Position numbers and translations under genes: made by a program
From: Planctomycetota bacterium
GTDB lineage: Bacteria; Planctomycetota; Phycisphaerae; Sedimentisphaerales; Anaerohalosphaeraceae
DNA length: 52,183 nt
Reading direction: 5' to 3'
NCBI GenBank assembly: GCA_019456225.1
Contig: VRUI01000030.1
Coordinates: 1-52,183 of the forward strand
Notes under the pieces: generated by a model
What the model was told of the DNA's origin: nothing
Database searches by the model: none
The model's input: only the letters and a program-made list of their open reading frames with translations
Part shown: positions 16,743-27,016 of the stretch, piece after piece
Numbering within the stretch: the first letter of the stretch is position 1
How the letters are laid out: every line of letters starts with the position of its first letter

Positions 16743-17615
16743 TTATCGTTTAGTTTTCTTATGTTGTTCATTGAGCGACCAGTCGTATTTGAGATATTTT
16801 ATTTTCTGACGCTGCTTATAATTGAGCCATTTTTTATCATCCTCCTTGAGATGTTTCACAATGAACCTGAGTACTGCAGCTTTCTCACCCTTATAACCTG
16901 CAAAAGAATCTTTGCCTTTGTCATCGGTCTTTAGGAAATCTTTCGCAAACCATTTTAATATAGGAGAAAGATGGAGAGTGTTATTACCTACTTTGAATTT
17001 CTTTGGGTCCGACAAAAACTTCTTGCTTTGGTCAGCTAACTGCAAATCAAGCTTCTCAGCGGAATATGGTTCATTGCGTAAAGGCGGACAACTCATAGCC
17101 GCACAGACCATTGCCATATGAATTGCCGGCTCCTTGAAATTCTTGCGAAGTATCTCATGTTCAATATGGCCAATCGTTAGTTTTTTTCCCATTACCATAA
17201 ATTTCTTCTTGGTCCAGACACCCGAAATCTGACGAATGCTGTTTTTAGGATAGACTCTTGATTTAAAGAAGGATGACTTAATAGGGTAATTGTCAATAAT
17301 AACTTTCAGCGTCAAGCTATTATAAGCATTAAGCCAAAAAGCTATTTTTTCCTTTTCACTCCATTTAGCCACGCGTTTCGGATCCAGCTTTGCTATAGCT
17401 GTAACAAAAGCGTTAAGCTCTTTGGGCTTTGCCTTTAGCTTTCTATAGTCAACCATACCGGTGTCGTTTACATAGCTCTTGAGCACTTTTGCATAGTCTT
17501 TGTAGTCGAAGGATATATTGTCCGGTTCGGCGCCAAAAACCTGTGTAGTAATTATTTGCGATGCCGCAAAAACCAGCAATGCAACGAATAAGTTGGAAAT
17601 ACTTTTCCTGATCAT
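16743..17615 (-). CDS. secreted DUF547 protein
   Basis: About 290 residues. A signal peptide follows the chosen ATG at 17615 (IRKSISNLFVALLVFAASQ, ending near TTQVFGA). The DUF547 hallmarks are present: KIAFWLNAYNSLTLKVI, then GHIEHEILRKNF and VCAAMSCPPLRNEPYSAEKL. The Cys and His residues here are conserved in the family and resemble a thiol-peptidase-like arrangement, but no activity is established. It is the first gene of the leftward run leading into GH130 and the arsenosugar genes. The C-terminus is Lys-rich. An alternative start 16 codons upstream would bury the signal peptide. Confidence 0.8.
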   Translation of the reverse strand: MIRKSISNLFVALLVFAASQIITTQVFGAEPDNISFDYKDYAKVLKSYVNDTGMVDYRKLKAKPKELNAFVTAIAKLDPKRVAKWSEKEKIAFWLNAYNSLTLKVIIDNYPIKSSFFKSRVYPKNSIRQISGVWTKKKFMVMGKKLTIGHIEHEILRKNFKEPAIHMAMVCAAMSCPPLRNEPYSAEKLDLQLADQSKKFLSDPKKFKVGNNTLHLSPILKWFAKDFLKTDDKGKDSFAGYKGEKAAVLRFIVKHLKEDDKKWLNYKQRQKIKYLKYDWSLNEQHKKTKR

Positions 17616-17833
17616 ATCGGCATTCACTCGCAAAAGTTCTTCAAAAAGCCCCTGACCAAACATGTTAAAACAATATCTACCTTAGTGCATTTTATTCGTT
17701 TTCATCTAATCCGCAAGGACTATACCAAAAATCTTTATTTCAGGTTAACGTAAAAAAAGTGGGTTTTAGGTGATCTGAGGGTAATAAAAGAGGGATTTCT
17801 TGAAAATTCAATGTAAATTTTGTAAGATTTTTG

Positions 17834-17862
17834 TTGTGTTTTTCGATGGAATATGATATAAA
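17834..17862 (+). promoter_or_regulatory. candidate sigma70-type promoter for the DUF4056 gene
   Basis: TTGTGT (17834-17839) and TATAAA (17857-17862) are separated by 17 bases. They stand about 64 bases before the lipoprotein start. No clear Shine-Dalgarno follows. Confidence 0.35.
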
Positions 17863-17925
17863 TGAAAAAAATGTGATCTCGTGAGAGTATAACCTGAACT
17901 GAAAACTCGACCGCACTGCTTATCT

Positions 17926-18981
17926 ATGACAAAAAAACTATTACTATTTCTTTTGTTAATTCTATTAACAGGTTGTAATGAGGTGTGCAATCTGACAAGT
18001 TTTAATTCTTCTCCCAGGATGCGTATTGGTTCTGTCCCATGGCCGTCCATCTGGACATCTTACCCTGAGCCTGACTCTCTCGGGACGCACTCATACAACC
18101 ATTCTTTTTCAGAACGCAACGGAATTGTCTACACCAGTCGCGGGGGTCACATCGACCTGGTTCACCTTCGCAGTTGTGCAGACTGGACCATCTACCTCTC
18201 TTGCCGATCTTACACCCACATGATCGAAGCTGATCCTGAATTAACGTTTAAGGTCACTGAACCATCTGTTTATACTGTCAGCCTTGAGTATCCCGATGGC
18301 TGGGCTTCCTTACCGGCTGACAAGCGTGAGCACATTGCCTCCCTTGCCGCAGTAGACCTTGGCCAGTACCTCGCCTACATTGCCTGCGTATGGCATGAGA
18401 TCATAACCTGGTATGGTTATAAATGGACCGGTGTTTACAGCGAGGTTCAATCCGCCTTCTCATGGGAAGACATGTATTCCAATGTTGTAGGGATTAATAT
18501 CGCCGGCGATGCATTGCGTTCTTGTCAAGACCAACCTTTCGGAAAAACTATGACCGGCCTGATCGATCACAAACTAACCTTGCTTTCCGTTCAATCTTCG
18601 TTAGTCGCCCGGCAAACCGCAAGATCTGTCAGGAATAAATGGTATACGAAAAGGTTTTTTTCAGATCGTATCAAAGCTCGCAACTATGATATCGGCTTGG
18701 ATGATGGTTTTATCACCCCGATGATCATCCCCGCTGCAGCTGATCGCGAACGTGAAAACCCAGCCGTATGCCCTATACCTACAAATGACCTGTCGAAATA
18801 CGGCATTAAGGTGAAAATGCGGATTCAGCCGCGTGAGTGGGAGCGACACGAAATTTTGCAAGCCGCCTATCAAACAAAATATCCTCCTTCCAAATATATT
18901 AACCCTGATATACACTTTGCAAATATCATATCAAACATTATCAGCCATGACAAAACAAGATACACTGCAAGTAACAAATAA
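17926..18981 (+). CDS. DUF4056-family lipoprotein
   Basis: 351 residues with a clear lipobox: MTKKLLLFLLLILLTGC, cleavage before Cys17. The body reads GIVYTSRGGHIDLVHLRSCA and later YIACVWHEIITWYGYKW, matching the DUF4056 family as I recall it. The HEIIT helix resembles a zinc-binding HExxT/HExxH element, but a metalloprotease role is not established. The protein would be anchored in the outer or inner membrane facing the periplasm. It stands alone, divergent from the DUF547 gene and convergent with the giant M56 gene. Confidence 0.7.
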   Translation: MTKKLLLFLLLILLTGCNEVCNLTSFNSSPRMRIGSVPWPSIWTSYPEPDSLGTHSYNHSFSERNGIVYTSRGGHIDLVHLRSCADWTIYLSCRSYTHMIEADPELTFKVTEPSVYTVSLEYPDGWASLPADKREHIASLAAVDLGQYLAYIACVWHEIITWYGYKWTGVYSEVQSAFSWEDMYSNVVGINIAGDALRSCQDQPFGKTMTGLIDHKLTLLSVQSSLVARQTARSVRNKWYTKRFFSDRIKARNYDIGLDDGFITPMIIPAAADRERENPAVCPIPTNDLSKYGIKVKMRIQPREWERHEILQAAYQTKYPPSKYINPDIHFANIISNIISHDKTRYTASNK

Positions 18982-19072
18982 TGTCAGTTCGTCCGGTTAA
19001 TCGTCAGAACATATTTTGTCATTTACGGCGAACCGGGGGGTACTCTGTTTGTATGACTTTATTCTTCTAGTG

Positions 19073-22000
19073 CTATTTTCTTGCCGTAACCATCCAGTGA
19101 GGCATTGGCGGCGGCAGCGGAGTGACTTTCATATCTGTGAAACCTGCCTGGCTTAACCAGTCTTTGACCTGCGAATCTGAAAAGACCCAGCCGTTATCGG
19201 TCGTCAGGGCCATGTTAACTGCGAATAACGCACTGAACTTTGGCTGTGTGTGGGTGTGGTCGGTCATCATATCCATGACATTGACCGTTCCGCCATCATT
19301 AAGAGAGTCGTAGGCTTTTTTAAACAGTTTGCAAATGCTTTCGGTTTGAGCATCAGCTAAAAGCTTATTTCGTTTTTCGATTAAGCTGGTGTTTAAGGTA
19401 TCCGATGCTTTTATTTCCAGGTCGATGACGTTGCTCTTGAGCATGCCGCTGAAATATTTGCCTGTAAATGCATTATGACTGACAAAGGATATGTGTAAAC
19501 GATATTGGTCCGGTTTGAGTTTGTTTACATCATACAAATCTGCAATATCGATGGTGAAAGAGGTTTCCTTGCCGGGTTCAATTTTAAACGGTTTTTCAAC
19601 CAGTCCTTTCTGCGGAGCTAGTTGAGGTGCTTTTAAGACTGGCATTCCGTCTTTTGTTTTGAGCCTGATACAAAAGGTTCCAATGTAACCTTTACGCGAT
19701 CCGTATTGATAACTGCCGGCCTCTATGGCCTTTGAACTGACGTTCTTAAACACAACATTGATTGGGGCATTGTCACTGTCATATCTGGCATCTTTAAATT
19801 TCGATATTTCCATTTTCAGCGGCGAAGCGAGATCGCTAACCTGGAAAACAATATCTGGCAATGGGGCTCTACCGCTGATTCGTAACGGTGAACAACGCAA
19901 TTGGCCGGTATCCTGTTTATACCAGAATTCTCCAATAAGTCCGGGGATTGTCGTTTTGTCACCCCATTTATTGAGTTGCTCGTTATATGAGTACAGCATA
20001 CACTTGTTGTTCAATCCGCTGTATATCGAACCATCACCGGTGCCCAAAACAAATACTCCCGTCTGACCATTGGACCATTTAACAGGAGCAACTGGACAAT
20101 GCTTTACTCTGCCGAATAAATCAAAATTAGAACCTTCGATAATCTCTGACATTTTGACATTTCCATTGTCAACGATAAGTACATATATCGAAGGAACTAT
20201 CCGGTCATGTTTCTTATTCCAAAAAGAATTTTGCAGCAAATAAAAAGTCTTGCCATCGGTGCCAGGCCAGGACATGTAGTTAATCCTTAGTCTTTTATCA
20301 TCACGACTAATGGAATATTCGAATTTTCTACCTTTTTCAGTTGAAACATCTTTAGGAAATTGCCTCCAATTTACAATATCTTTGGACCTGCTAAGAACAG
20401 CATCAAATCCCCCTGTCTCTTGCAGCAATTTTACAATTGTATTTTTTATTTCAGCATCTGCGGAAACGACAACACTTTTGAACTCTTTCCTGGACGCACC
20501 CCTCTCTTCGGGGGTTTTGAATTCGGCAGTCCAATGTCTTAGAGATTCTGCATTACACTTTGAATACGCAGAAACTAAGGAATCCAAAGTGACTGACCCT
20601 TTAATTTTCCCATGGGTCGTTTCGTTGAACGCATCCAAACGAATCATGTCTTTGAGATTGAAGAGGAAATTTCTTTTCTCTTTTAATGATATCCTCTCAG
20701 AATACAGCAGTTCCAATAATTTATTTAAATCTTTTTCTTTTTCGAGAACACCAAGGTGATAATTCCCTGCAGCAAGGGGAGTTATCGATCTTTCGCCCAT
20801 AGCAGGACCAAACTTTTGAACTTCCATTTCAAAAGCTTCTGAATAAGACAGGCTCGCATCAATCGTACATCCGGCATCGGCCAGTATGTCAGCTTTATTG
20901 AGATACATCCCCAAGACTTTTCTTACAGAACTTTCATAATCATCTTCAGTTTTCTCAGGCAAACCTGCCATCTCTTTTTCAATTTTTCCAGAAATCGCTT
21001 TTAGTTTTGCGGCTGTTTCTTTAGGCAGGGTTGGCTGTTTAGAAGTTTTACCAAATTTGCTGTATATTCCACTTTCGACAACTCGTCCAAGCAGATCCAC
21101 CAGGTCATATCGCACTTTCTTAGGAATATCCCTGTCACTTAACACAGACCTTAATCCTGAGCCATCTACAAAAAGTATTCGTGAATTTAATGATGACAAT
21201 TTCTTGCTGAAAGCCGCTTCCTTGTACCCAAACGATCTCGCGACCAACCCCAATGTTTCAGCAGGTTTTCCTGAAAGGGAATTTAATGTATCTAAAGCTT
21301 TTATTTTATTTTTTATAATTGTGCTTACCCGCTGAGCTTTTTGGTGAATTTGTTCTTTGTACTTTTGATATCTATTCCCGATTTCTAAATCTACTACAGG
21401 TGCATCTTTAGAAATGCCGGCGATCATTTTCATATCTTCCAGTGACGTACCCAGAAGTTGCAGTACATCGAGTGCTGTATTTCTGACACGATAGTCATGC
21501 CACTTTAAGTACACCGGTTTTAGTTTATATGAATATTTACGCGGAGCGACAAAGTGTTTCAAGTGTGTTCTTACAAAGGTGAGGACACGGTCCCGGTTTT
21601 TAATCAATACATTGGGAGATTGTATGCTCATAAAAGACAAAAGTGTATAGGCTCGATCAACGGACATCATCCAGGTATCCTCGCCATGATAAAAATAATC
21701 CTGATGCCCCTTTTGCTTGCCAGCTCGATATCCACGTTTCGATTCATGGAGATAGTTCAGTGTTTCCTCGGGATTAACGGTCGCCAGATATAGAAGCCTC
21801 ATATCCCCCGAAAGACCTGACTGACCTTTTTTTTCTATTTCATAAATGCGTGGATCAAATGTGGATTGAACCATAGCCATCAAGTCGAGGATATAAACAG
21901 GTTCTTCAACAAGCCAGGGATTTGTCTCGTGTGAAACATCAGAAGTAGGCAGATTTGCCTTGGCACACTCCCTCAAGTAGAGAGAAATTAGCCTATCCTT

Positions 22001-25000
22001 AATTTCTGGATTGTCATAGCGAAGAACGTATGAGCCATGAAAACGCATATTTTCAGGCACATCATTAGCTACCATCAGTATCGCCCTGGCCTTGTCCTCT
22101 AATTTATCACTCTCAATAGCTTTGTCCAACTTTTCAAGCAGCGGATTCAATTCATTTTGAGGCAATGTTGCCATATCAGGAAAAAAGGACACGAAGCCTT
22201 TAATTTTCTTCAGTTCATCAATTACCCGCTGAATTTCTGTTTTTACGGCCTTGTGGGTTTCCTTTGTCAGGGCTTTTTTCAGTTCGCCGATTGCGGATTT
22301 TGCTTTTAGATACTCAAGAGCCGTCACAGCATTTTCCCGTGAACCTTTAAATGAAAGCTGCTTTACGAAATATGCGACCGGGTCTTTTGCTTCGTCGGAT
22401 AAAGGTTCTATATTGCCGGTTTTAATTGTCAAAGAATAGGTTTGAGATGACATAAACAAGCTGTGGTGCACTCGGCCTTCTTTGTTTCTGTGTGTCATCA
22501 ATGCATCGCTCTTGAAGATCAGTTTTTTGTCGTCCCAGCGATCAATATGCACCCATCCGTGATACGGATCGATCGATTGCAGAACCTTATATTTCTTATT
22601 CTGCAGCAGCACGGTCAGGTCTATGACCTGAAGGAACGTATGGCCTTCTCCTTGAGATCGCACAGCAAGATAGCGGCCGTCAGGAGAGGCCTTGATCTCA
22701 TCGACATGCATCATTGCCGTGGTAATTAAAGGGATAAGTACTTCTTTGGTCTGATCATTTTTATGCAATAACCACTTTGGCGAAAAAGTCTGATGCGGGT
22801 CTTTGTCGGTAATAACTCGCAGTTTCCAATCAACTTGTTTTTTATTCCCATCAACCCAAACATACTTAATGGTCTCTTTTGCGACCTCAGGATAAATGTA
22901 GGAAGGCATTAGCGATTCTGGAATATCCAGCAAAACAAACTCTTCCGGTTTTAGCAGGTCGATCCGCCCTTCGATGTATGCCACGGCAAACAGGTTGTGT
23001 TTATATACCAGCGACGTATCTATAATCAGCGAATGGTTCCAAAGATCGTAGTCATCTTCTTTCGGAGGCGGGTTTAGGTATATCGCCCTTAAATGTTCTT
23101 TTGTTATCTTTTCACCGCGATAATTCTCGATCCCGATAAGTTCGCTTAGTTTCTGCGGCACCTGCGGCGGACCTTCCTTTTTGGGATTCTCTTTATCACG
23201 GGCGGCCCTGTATTTGTGCACTGCGCCGAGAACTTTCCTAAACCGCCTCAGAGCTTGTATGCGCTCATCGGCCAGCAATTTAAGATATTCATCCGAAGGC
23301 GGCCCAAGCTTTTTACCCGGGTACGTCTTTTCCCACCATTTAGTCCACAGTTCTTTTTGCTTCTTTATGTTCAAAAGCAGCTTTTTGTCGTGAACTACTT
23401 TCTCGCCCGTCAATTTTTCCAGTGCAGGATTAACAACACCCCTCACCGATTCGTTTAAAGTACCCAGAATGTTGATCAATACCGGAGCATAGTCTGTTGT
23501 CCCGCATTCAACTAGCCCGTCGATCAGGGAACCGCCGTAACAGCAAACAAGCCCGGTAGTCTTTATCAAGGCTGTCAAATGATCCGGCATTTCCAGGGGT
23601 CCAAGAAACTGAGCAAGATGGTGATTGTCATGCTGACTTTTCACGCAGAACAGTTTAAGCAATATCGCGTCTGCAAGTTTCTCACGAATTTCAGATTGCC
23701 CGCGAGTCTTCCATACAAACCACGCACAAGCCAGCCGTTGCCCGTCACGACCATTATAATCATCGTTGTCCCGGTCGATAACTTTTTCGCCAAGAACATA
23801 CGGGATCAACTGCTGCGGGGACATATCGAAAAATGTTTTGTCGGATGGCGGATATTTGGGCCTGTACCTGGGCCAGTTATAATCAGACTGTACCCCTTTA
23901 CCCTTTACTTTTCCCGATCCGTTATTTTTTTCGCTGAGATTCTTAGACAAATCAGACACCTTTGTCTCATTCGTACCAGGTGACTTAATAGTCTCTGAAA
24001 CTTTTATCTCTTTTGCGTCAATATTCTCGTAGACATGGAGCACCTCAGTGTACTCCTGAGAGGGGACGGTGATGATTTTTATTATCTTCTTCCATGTTTC
24101 CGGGGTTGCCCACTTTTTATCTAAGGAGATAAAATGCTTACGGGGATTTTTGCCTTTAGGGGTTTGGTTACTGAATGCGACCTGAAACATTTCACGAAGT
24201 TCCGGGTCATCATCAAACATCGAAAGAATTGTCTCTCGTGTATTCTCCGCATATTCCGGCAGTACCCTCTTAGTAATGCCTATAGCCGAAGCCAAAGAAC
24301 TAAAAACCATCTCATGCGGTGATTTCCCCACAGGATACTTCTTTAGACTTCTGTGCAAACGATTGAAATACCTCTGTTTCAGCAGGTCAGCTTCGGGCCA
24401 ACAGTCTTTATTGTCATAAGCAATAACAAAAGACAGCGACCTTTTTTCATTGTCAATTGTCACTTCACCTTTCAAATGATTGTTGAACCGTTCCGGATCG
24501 CCATGATGGTTATGCTGCATGAACCATTCCTCGCTGCGTTCTTCATAGGCAGCCTTGACCTTGCGAATATGCTCGGCCCTGACCTTTGAATACGGCTTTG
24601 ACGGATATATCTTTCTGTCTGTTTTGTTGTGCGGATTGTAAATCGACATTTCCGCTGAATGAGTAGGCGCAAAATGAACCTGACCGTTTCGATAGACTAA
24701 AGTATCGTCATCGAAAATTTCTTTTGCATTTCCAAACAGAGCTGTCTGAAACTTCAAATCCTTCGTCAATACAAATGTGTAGCCGGCAGAAGGATTGGAG
24801 TGGATTCCCAAATATATATAATCATTAACATAATCTATTCTTTCAATTTGGTTCGGAATGAAATACCTTACAGCCTTAATTGTCGTAAAGTAAATCTCAC
24901 CTTGTCTCCAAATATTTTGTTTTTTATCAAGTGTCTTTACGTAAACTCTGCCCAGTTGATGCGAAACATTGCTTTTTAGATAAAATGCGATGCAGAATAC

Positions 25001-27016
25001 TTCCGGCTTATTCAATACATGATAACCTATGACAACCTCGTCGAGCAAGGATATGCCAGAGTCCTTAAAGTCAATGCTTTTGTCATTTAACACATCTCTT
25101 AACGTTTTATCAGTATTTTCAGGCTTTCCAGGATTTATACCTTTTATTCTGCTCTTGATTTCTTTGACTGCAATGTTATATCCGTAAACCTGTCTAACCT
25201 GCGGATATTTATTTCTGATGGTATTTAAACGAGCCAATCTTGTTTGCAGTGATAATTCATCCGCATTCTTAATGCAACCGGCTATACTCGCAGAAGCATT
25301 GCGAAGATTTGAAATAATCGTGCTTTTATGCAGACCACTTTTTTCGGTCATGGTCGGATCAATACAAAGTGCCAGTATTTCATCATAGATTTTTTCTGCC
25401 TTATCCACTTTCCCCTGCTCTGCGTAAAGGTCTATATAACTCTTATCCAACTTCATAGCCAATTCATAATCGTCTTTTTTCAGGTGCCGTTTCATGCCAA
25501 GCAATATTCCCTCAGCCTTTGATGCATCCCTCTTCAGCAAACGATCAAATGCAAGAAAATTCATATTTTTCCACGATATACTATTTACTTCAGCAATCCT
25601 TGCCGCTAACAGATAGTATTCAAGGGCTTTATCGTTATCCTGACCATCCCAGTGTGACTCATAGATAGCTCCCAAATTATATATCACATCGATAATACGC
25701 TGATCATGATGATATTTCTCTATGAATTTATCATAAGCATCCACCAACGCTGGCACGCCGATTTTCGCAGCGTCAAGATCCCAAAGAGCATTATATTCAA
25801 CAGAAAAGTCCTCTGGGCCTTTTGCTTCTTCCTTTGTATCCGGTTTCTCGGATGTCTGATTCGTCAAACCAAGCGTCGCAGGTATAGCAATAGCTGCAAG
25901 CAGCAGTACCGCTATCAGTCCTGCTTGCCATGCTGGGGTGTTTTGGCAGTGAGGTTTGAGGCCTAGTATGTGGCGCACCCTGGACAGGGTTGGTTTTGTG
26001 TTTTGGCCTAGTCCTGCTGCCAGGAAAGGCTTTTTTTTGTTTACTCTGTCAGTGGTTACTTTCTGCAGTGTTTTTGCGTAGGTCAGTCGCTCGCCGGTTA
26101 GTTTTACTGCCATCGCATCGCAGCATAATTCTCGTTCGGATCGCAGGCGGTTAGAGAGCCACCATACTGCCGGATGATAAAACAGGAATGTTTCGGTTAG
26201 CCGCTGGGCGAGGTTTACCCATAGATCGAATCTGCGTATATGGGCCAGTTCGTGGGCTATAACGGCCTCGAGCATGTCGGGCGACATTTGCGTTATCATT
26301 GCGGCAGGAAGTAAAACGATAGGTTTCAGGTAACCGACGGCCATTGCCTGCATGGCTTTTGGTGAAATAAATACACGCGAAAAACCACGCATACCGAGGC
26401 GGTCACTAAGCGAATCAACACGGGCTGACAGACCATCCGGGAGCGGTTTTAGATCGCGTCGCCAGCGGTGTATGCCGATGAAACCGGCAAGGAGCCGCAC
26501 GCTAAGGACTATAACACCGAGCATCCAGATCACCGGCACCCATGGCATGGAGATATCAAGCATTGTCGAGAATCTATCGGCCAGCGGTACAGATTCTTCC
26601 TTTACCGGCTGGGGAGTGAAAGTAACCGGAGTCGAAATTACTGTCTCCGGCGAAATCTCTGTTTCCGACGAAATTTCTGTTTCCGGCGAAACTTCTACCG
26701 GAGTCGCAGCTTCAGTTGGGGGCAATGCCGTATAAGACGGGATCGCAATATTTTCGGCCGGCGCCGCCTCTATTACAGCATCGAATTGCGAAACCGCGGA
26801 AATGTCGATCATAGTGAAAGTTACTACCGGACATACGACCATTGCGGCAAAGGCCAGCAGATATGCGGCGTATCGGCCGTTGCCGTGCTTTATCCTGAAT
26901 GCCCTGACGACGGCAACTGCAAGAAATGCAACGGCAAGGCCCTGCCAGAGAAAATGCAGCAACGTAAGGGCAAACCGCCGGCAGATGGGCTGAGATAGAA
27001 ATTCAACTACTGACAT
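19073..27016 (-). CDS. giant BlaR1-like M56 metallopeptidase/sensor with methyltransferase-like C-terminal tail
   Basis: 2647 residues. The N-terminal 390 form an M56 (BlaR1/MecR1) unit: membrane segments at about 15-40, 50-72, 156-180 and 363-385, the zinc motif HELAH at 255-259, and the downstream RSERELCCDAMAVK that holds the third ligand. A short ETEIS/ETVIS repeat lies at about 112-127. The remaining 2250 residues should face outside the cytoplasm. They hold tetratricopeptide-like helices (about 400-600) and long unrecognised alpha/beta stretches. The last 95 residues (AYDSLNDGGTVNVMDMM ... DWLSQAGFTDMKV) look like the C-terminus of a SAM O-methyltransferase without its SAM-binding half. 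BlaR1 proteins are about 600 residues. The ATG overlaps the BlaI stop (TAATG) and has a strong GAGGGG site. Confidence 0.8.
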   Translation of the reverse strand: MSVVEFLSQPICRRFALTLLHFLWQGLAVAFLAVAVVRAFRIKHGNGRYAAYLLAFAAMVVCPVVTFTMIDISAVSQFDAVIEAAPAENIAIPSYTALPPTEAATPVEVSPETEISSETEISPETVISTPVTFTPQPVKEESVPLADRFSTMLDISMPWVPVIWMLGVIVLSVRLLAGFIGIHRWRRDLKPLPDGLSARVDSLSDRLGMRGFSRVFISPKAMQAMAVGYLKPIVLLPAAMITQMSPDMLEAVIAHELAHIRRFDLWVNLAQRLTETFLFYHPAVWWLSNRLRSERELCCDAMAVKLTGERLTYAKTLQKVTTDRVNKKKPFLAAGLGQNTKPTLSRVRHILGLKPHCQNTPAWQAGLIAVLLLAAIAIPATLGLTNQTSEKPDTKEEAKGPEDFSVEYNALWDLDAAKIGVPALVDAYDKFIEKYHHDQRIIDVIYNLGAIYESHWDGQDNDKALEYYLLAARIAEVNSISWKNMNFLAFDRLLKRDASKAEGILLGMKRHLKKDDYELAMKLDKSYIDLYAEQGKVDKAEKIYDEILALCIDPTMTEKSGLHKSTIISNLRNASASIAGCIKNADELSLQTRLARLNTIRNKYPQVRQVYGYNIAVKEIKSRIKGINPGKPENTDKTLRDVLNDKSIDFKDSGISLLDEVVIGYHVLNKPEVFCIAFYLKSNVSHQLGRVYVKTLDKKQNIWRQGEIYFTTIKAVRYFIPNQIERIDYVNDYIYLGIHSNPSAGYTFVLTKDLKFQTALFGNAKEIFDDDTLVYRNGQVHFAPTHSAEMSIYNPHNKTDRKIYPSKPYSKVRAEHIRKVKAAYEERSEEWFMQHNHHGDPERFNNHLKGEVTIDNEKRSLSFVIAYDNKDCWPEADLLKQRYFNRLHRSLKKYPVGKSPHEMVFSSLASAIGITKRVLPEYAENTRETILSMFDDDPELREMFQVAFSNQTPKGKNPRKHFISLDKKWATPETWKKIIKIITVPSQEYTEVLHVYENIDAKEIKVSETIKSPGTNETKVSDLSKNLSEKNNGSGKVKGKGVQSDYNWPRYRPKYPPSDKTFFDMSPQQLIPYVLGEKVIDRDNDDYNGRDGQRLACAWFVWKTRGQSEIREKLADAILLKLFCVKSQHDNHHLAQFLGPLEMPDHLTALIKTTGLVCCYGGSLIDGLVECGTTDYAPVLINILGTLNESVRGVVNPALEKLTGEKVVHDKKLLLNIKKQKELWTKWWEKTYPGKKLGPPSDEYLKLLADERIQALRRFRKVLGAVHKYRAARDKENPKKEGPPQVPQKLSELIGIENYRGEKITKEHLRAIYLNPPPKEDDYDLWNHSLIIDTSLVYKHNLFAVAYIEGRIDLLKPEEFVLLDIPESLMPSYIYPEVAKETIKYVWVDGNKKQVDWKLRVITDKDPHQTFSPKWLLHKNDQTKEVLIPLITTAMMHVDEIKASPDGRYLAVRSQGEGHTFLQVIDLTVLLQNKKYKVLQSIDPYHGWVHIDRWDDKKLIFKSDALMTHRNKEGRVHHSLFMSSQTYSLTIKTGNIEPLSDEAKDPVAYFVKQLSFKGSRENAVTALEYLKAKSAIGELKKALTKETHKAVKTEIQRVIDELKKIKGFVSFFPDMATLPQNELNPLLEKLDKAIESDKLEDKARAILMVANDVPENMRFHGSYVLRYDNPEIKDRLISLYLRECAKANLPTSDVSHETNPWLVEEPVYILDLMAMVQSTFDPRIYEIEKKGQSGLSGDMRLLYLATVNPEETLNYLHESKRGYRAGKQKGHQDYFYHGEDTWMMSVDRAYTLLSFMSIQSPNVLIKNRDRVLTFVRTHLKHFVAPRKYSYKLKPVYLKWHDYRVRNTALDVLQLLGTSLEDMKMIAGISKDAPVVDLEIGNRYQKYKEQIHQKAQRVSTIIKNKIKALDTLNSLSGKPAETLGLVARSFGYKEAAFSKKLSSLNSRILFVDGSGLRSVLSDRDIPKKVRYDLVDLLGRVVESGIYSKFGKTSKQPTLPKETAAKLKAISGKIEKEMAGLPEKTEDDYESSVRKVLGMYLNKADILADAGCTIDASLSYSEAFEMEVQKFGPAMGERSITPLAAGNYHLGVLEKEKDLNKLLELLYSERISLKEKRNFLFNLKDMIRLDAFNETTHGKIKGSVTLDSLVSAYSKCNAESLRHWTAEFKTPEERGASRKEFKSVVVSADAEIKNTIVKLLQETGGFDAVLSRSKDIVNWRQFPKDVSTEKGRKFEYSISRDDKRLRINYMSWPGTDGKTFYLLQNSFWNKKHDRIVPSIYVLIVDNGNVKMSEIIEGSNFDLFGRVKHCPVAPVKWSNGQTGVFVLGTGDGSIYSGLNNKCMLYSYNEQLNKWGDKTTIPGLIGEFWYKQDTGQLRCSPLRISGRAPLPDIVFQVSDLASPLKMEISKFKDARYDSDNAPINVVFKNVSSKAIEAGSYQYGSRKGYIGTFCIRLKTKDGMPVLKAPQLAPQKGLVEKPFKIEPGKETSFTIDIADLYDVNKLKPDQYRLHISFVSHNAFTGKYFSGMLKSNVIDLEIKASDTLNTSLIEKRNKLLADAQTESICKLFKKAYDSLNDGGTVNVMDMMTDHTHTQPKFSALFAVNMALTTDNGWVFSDSQVKDWLSQAGFTDMKVTPLPPPMPHWMVTARK

